Below are positions 60,260-64,000 of a stretch of DNA of 64,000 nt, piece by piece. The stretch is taken from contig OX359266.1 of assembly GCA_947179155.2 (NCBI GenBank), forward strand, positions 15,337,098 through 15,401,097, in the 5' to 3' direction. Every line of letters begins with the position of its first letter. Within the stretch, counting starts at the first letter, position 1. Both the position numbers and the translations under genes were made by a program. The notes under the pieces are model-generated. The model had not been told where the DNA came from. It worked only from the letters and a program-made list of their open reading frames with translations, and did no database searches. The stretch is from Hedera helix. Taxonomy: Eukaryota > Streptophyta > Magnoliopsida > Apiales > Araliaceae.

Positions 60260-61793
60260 ATGCTGCCAAGAAGGAGACCACGACCACCCCCAACTCAAGA
60301 GGAGTCAGTTAACACTGTACCGGGTCCAGTGAACCCTATGCAGCCGTTTATTACTCTACTAGTAGATGCACTATAAAATATGATCACAAACCCTATAAAA
60401 GCATAAACCCCAGCTGTCCATTTGGCCAACTTCAAGGATTTCAAGATAATAGAACCTCTAGAGTTTCGAGGGAAGACTAATTTGATTGAAGCTCAGACGT
60501 GGGTTAACGAGATGGATAAAGTTTTTAAGGTAGTCAGGGTAGCAGAAGAACAAAAGACCTCTTTTGCCACATTTATGATAAAAGGAGAGGTAGATTTCTA
60601 GTGGCAGGCCAATAAGAATAGAGTTAGAGAGCGAGTGATATTGTGGGAGAGGTTCAAGGAACTTTTCTTTGAAATATACTTTCCTCAAATGACTCAATAC
60701 AGTATGGAAGTCTAATTTTTGGAACTGAAGCAGGGAAAAATGGCCGTGCCAGAATATTGTACAAAATTTAACAAGATGGTGAGGTTTGCTCCACACCGAG
60801 TGGATACTGAAGCTAGAAATGCGAAAAGGTTTGAACGGGGGATAAAACCTTGGCTCTTCAGTAAGGTTTTGATGTTCCAAATTCGTACATTCACAGAAAT
60901 ATTAGAAAAGGCAATAATAGCTGAAGGAGGCAGCGCTGCTCTAACCAAGTACAATTAGGAGAAGAAGGGAAAGAAGTTTGATGGCAGGAATAAAGAAGGG
61001 AGTAGCTGTGGAAGTAACTTCAATAAAAGGAAGTTGAATAACAACAACACCAATACTGAAAACAAACAAGGGGAGCTCAAAAAGAAAAATGAAGTTTCTG
61101 GCAACTGCGGGAAAAGTCACCAAGGATTATGTGTGTGACGGAATAACATATGCTATAGGTGCGGGTAAGAAAGGCACATCGCTCCCAACTGTCCTACTCC
61201 GAAGTCGAACATAGGGTGTTTTTTCTATGGTGACTTGGGTCATCAGATCAAGGATTGTCTAAAGAAGAAAGCTGAAGGAGCTAGTTAAAACAAGGGGAAA
61301 AGTAGTGGAAAGCTCGCCATTGGTGGATCAACCTAGTCCAATCGACCAACAGCACACACATTCAACATGATAGTGCAGGATGCTATGGCATCATAGGAAG
61401 TTGTGTCAGGTACCATTCCAGTTAATAATATAACTGCTTATGTATTATTTAATTCGAGTGCTACATGTTTATTTATATCTGAGAAATTTGCTCAATGATT
61501 AGACTTACCACATAAACAATTAGAAAACCCTCTAAACATAGAAGTTGCGAATAAAGAAGTAATTCCCGTAAGTCACGTTCACAAAAACTATAGCCTATAG
61601 ATAAAGGGTTAGAAGATGTCCGTAGATTTAATTCCTATCTGATTAGGAGAATTCAACGCGATACTGGGAATGGATTGGTTGTATAATCATAAGGTTGTAA
61701 TTGACTGCCAAAATAAATGTGTAAACCTTCAAACTCCAAACAAGTCTAAGGTAGTATTTTACGATAGTAAGTCACGAGACAGTCTATTTTTCT
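60260..61793 (+). pseudogene. gag: H gag and protease
   Basis: The frame starts ATG CTG CCA AGA AGG AGA (MLPRRRPRPPP) at 60260 and stays in one frame to about 61793, with a dozen or more stops but no frameshift. The gypsy gag domain is clear: EFRGKTNLIEAQTWVNEMDK, then WQANKNRV, then ILWERFKELFFEIYFPQ and LELKQGKMAVPEYCTKFNKM. Three zinc knuckles follow: CGKSHQGLC-type, CYRCG-(stop)-ERHIAPNC, and CFFYGDLGHQIKDC with one Cys changed to Tyr. The protease reads VLFNSSATCLFIS, so the catalytic Asp of D-S-G is Asn, and ILGMDWL is kept. Most stops fit CAA/CAG or CGA changed to TAA/TAG or TGA. This copy is dead. Confidence 0.88.
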
Positions 61794-61797
61794 GACG

Positions 61798-62635
61798 ATG
61801 ATGCATGCTAAGGGAATGTTAAGAAAAGGTTTTGAAGGCTATTTAGCCCACATTATACATACCCAAATGACGGAAGCAAAAATGGGACAAATACCAGTTG
61901 TAAGTGAGTATACAGATGTATTTCCCGAAGAGTTGCCAGGTCTTCCACCTGATAGGGAGATTGAAATCATAATAGATTTAGTACCGTGAACGACGACAAT
62001 TTCTAAAGCACCGTACAAAATGGCTCCAGTGGAAATGAGAGAGTTGATGGTTCAACTTCAAGAATTATTAGACAAAAAGTATATTTGACCGAGCGTGTCT
62101 CCATGGGGGAGCACCAGTGTTATTCGTAAAAAAGAATGATGGATCGTTAAGACTTTGTGTCGACTACAAAGAGTTGAACAAAGTGACGATCAAGAACAAA
62201 TACCCGTTGCCTAGAATTGATGACCTAGTATACCGACTAAAAGGGGCACGATATTTTTCAAAATTTGATTTACGGACCGAGTATCACCAGCTAAAGGTTA
62301 GAATGGAAGATGTGCCAAAGACAGCTTTCAAGACACGTTATGACCATTATGAGTTCTTGGTAATGTTGTTTAGATTAACAAATACGCCAGCAGCTTTCAT
62401 GGATATGATGAACCAGGTGTTCAAAAATTATCTAGAGAAGTTTGTGGTAGTGTTTATAGATGATATTCTGGTCTATTCCAAGATGAAGGAGGATCATGCC
62501 GAACACTTAAGGGTAGTATTGGAAACTTTAAGGAGGGAGCAGTTGTATGCGAATTCTCAAAGTGTGAATTTTGGTTGGGAAGAGTGCAATTTTTGGGGCA
62601 CGCCATTGGCAAGGAGGGAATATCAGTAAACCAAG
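61798..62635 (+). pseudogene. pol: H reverse transcriptase, truncated by LTR I
   Basis: The segment opens after a frame change near 61796 with MLRKGFEGYLAHI, then VFPEELPGLPPDREIEIIIDLVP, the usual gypsy protease-RT linker. Stops lie after LVP and after KKYI. One extra G near 62105 moves the frame, then 62117-62629 gives [27 protein letters not shown], a DLR-TEYHQL block and [14 protein letters not shown] with the catalytic Asp pair. The sequence ends at about VNPSK, where the J-family LTR begins at 62636. RNase H, integrase and any chromodomain are outside the window. The RT body is gypsy without doubt, but the lineage is not settled. Confidence 0.9.
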
Positions 62636-63937
62636 TGTGAGGATCCGAATTTCCAGGATTTCTTTAATAATATTAAATGAGAATTTAATCGATAAAATTT
62701 TCAAGGTTGTTAAAGAAATTATTATTTTATGTGAATTAAGGTGTGTGGTGAGATTTAATTAGTAAATTAAATCTGTACAAAGATGGGAAATATTTGTGTT
62801 GAATCAAGATAATTGAAAAGTAAATAAATTGTTTAAAAACAATTTATGAGGAATAAAAGAATTTCAGATTATGTAAAGGCACAATAAAATTATTATGGAA
62901 ATACGAAAATTATTATTTAAATAATGTTAAATGATAATGTGAGATATGCGAATAAGATGTGTATATATATACATTTATATATATAAGTGTGCATGTTTAA
63001 TTGATATATTTAATTGATAATTATAAATGTTATTAATTATGGAAATTAAGGGATTAATAATTAAATTAATCCAATTTTAAATAAAAAGTGAATGAGAGAG
63101 TTGATAAAATTGTAATTATTGATTTTAGATTTAATTAAGAATTATGGTGAAAATTTAGAAATTGATTGAGAAGAAATGTAATTATATAAATTATATAATA
63201 ATAACTTATATAATTTATATAAGAAAATTAAAGTGATGTGTAAAGGAAATTATAACTATATAAATTATATAAGGATAAATTATATAATTTATATAAGAGA
63301 ATTAAAATAATGAGAGAGTTAATAAATGTGAAAATTTTGATTAATTGATAATTATGGAGGAATTTAAGAAATTATTTAAAAGGAGAATGTAATTATATAA
63401 ATTATATAATATTAAATTATATAATTTATATATAAAGAAATTAATGTGAATATTAAAGAAATTGAATAATAAATAAGAAAAATGAATGTTTTAATTTATT
63501 AAAAATTATGTTTATGCATAATGGAATTATTATGACTTTTATGAAGAATAATATTTCAGAAACGTGAACATGTTAATGTAACATGTTGTCCAAATAACAA
63601 AGTAAAAAATTATGAAAAATAATTTTTATATGTCCTATGAATTATTTTATGTTTTTTGGAGGTATAAATTACCTCGTTTAATTACATGCATGTCATTATG
63701 CGTGTACAAAATTTGTCATAAAAAATACCGAAAAAGGTATTAATATTACTCATAAATCATGTTATAATTTTTGGTGAATTAAAATAAATATTTTATATAC
63801 ATTATATAAAATATTTATTATACGAAATAATTACGTAATGTATTTAATTAACAACAAATTTTGCATGCAATTTTCTGGAAAAATCCGGAAGTGCGCGTGT
63901 AAGTCGGTGGAAATTTTTTAGAGCAACTTGAGAGCAT

Positions 63938-63945
63938 TATAAAAG
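63938..63945 (+). promoter_or_regulatory. TATA-like box of LTR I
   Basis: TATAAAAG at the position equivalent to 14043-14050 and 20271-20278 in J. Confidence 0.45.
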
Positions 63946-63981
63946 GGAAAGAAATTGAAAAAGGTATAATAAGCAAATAAC

Positions 63982-63998
63982 AAAAAAAAAAAAAAAAA
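63982..63998. repeat. A17 homopolymer at the window end
   Basis: A run of A residues shortly downstream of the TATA-like box. The length may be unreliable, as for any homopolymer. Confidence 0.8.
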
Positions 63999-64000
63999 GA

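Larger units (their letters stand above)
49188..62635 (+). mobile_element. Ty3/gypsy element H, 5' part, interrupted by G and cut by I
   Basis: The 5' LTR runs from about 49188 (TGTGATGATCACGAGC, like the C and D starts) to 59036 (GGGGCGTCATA, where A has CACA), about 3468 bp without G. PBS, an upstream ORF, gag, protease and RT follow. The RT is cut at 62636 by an LTR of family J. The remaining RT, RNase H, integrase and 3' LTR must lie beyond the window. Protease preceding RT without an intervening integrase, and the FIDD RT motif, identify Ty3/gypsy. The LTR start is inferred from similarity, not from a TSD. Confidence 0.8.
62636..64000 (+). mobile_element. LTR I, family J, plus strand, runs off the window
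   Basis: It starts TGTGAGGATCCGAATTTCC, the reverse complement of the end of the J LTRs, and follows them for about 1365 bp, including the AT palindromes (63180-63440) and the 'aagtcggtgg' and TATAAAAG region. It is inserted in the RT of H. The left TSD copy would be CCAAG (62631-62635). Whether it is a solo LTR or a full element cannot be seen. The sequence after about 63840 departs from J. Confidence 0.85.

Overview
The window looks like intergenic heterochromatin from a eudicot-type plant genome. It is very AT-rich, has no recognisable host gene, and is almost completely filled by LTR retrotransposons inserted into one another. The plant call rests on initiator-Met primer-binding sites (TGGTATCAGAGC), a SIRE-like Ty1/copia element with the typical AATTGGGGGAGAT polypurine tract, a Ty3/gypsy element with a three-zinc-knuckle gag, and long AT-rich LTRs with TG...CA ends and 5-bp target-site duplications (TSDs). 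The species cannot be read from the sequence.

Insertion order can be read from the TSDs. Left block: family-B LTR (1-9659, interrupted) holds solo LTR A (90-6167, TSD GAATT), which holds solo LTR S1 (3264-5451, TSD ATTTA). The same family-B LTR also holds solo LTR S2 (6366-7563, TSD CCTAG/CCTAA). Middle-left block: minus-strand LTR D (9660-24502) holds solo LTR C (10034-22120, TSD ACACA/ATACA), which holds the non-coding gypsy-like element J (12733-21551, TSD TGATT). A truncated plus LTR E (24503-26061) and a SIRE-LTR relic (26062-26411) follow.

Central block: the LTR of a decayed copia element F (26412-44507) holds a 4.4-kb solo LTR B2 (26665-42796, TSD TTAGC), which holds the best-preserved element, SIRE-like copia K (26870-38607, minus strand, TSD CTGCC). 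K has identical-length 1578-bp LTRs differing at about 28 positions, PBS, PPT, gag, pol and a third 855-codon frame after pol. The decayed F interior continues to about 48.2 kb.

Right block: gypsy element H (about 49188 onward, plus strand) has its 5' LTR split by solo LTR G (50959-57334, TSD GCGCA), which holds solo LTR S3 (55595-57152, TSD ACTTA). H continues with a PBS, a decayed coiled-coil ORF ahead of gag, gag-protease, and a reverse transcriptase cut at 62636 by another LTR of the J family that runs off the window.

The most notable patterns are: (1) a shared LTR layout in different families (GC-rich palindromic cassette, AT-rich hairpin array, a GTCTA/TAGAC stem-loop, a GAGC/GCTC stem-loop, LTR end); (2) an ATCGTAGAGT motif spread through the LTRs, spacers and coding regions of K, often in hairpins and read in different frames; (3) the third ORF of K, with a plant-transposon-like domain, nuclear-localisation-like and SUMO-interaction-like motifs and a long coiled coil; (4) the extra ORF upstream of gag in H; (5) nonsense codons mostly at expected Gln/Arg codons, the pattern of methyl-cytosine decay.
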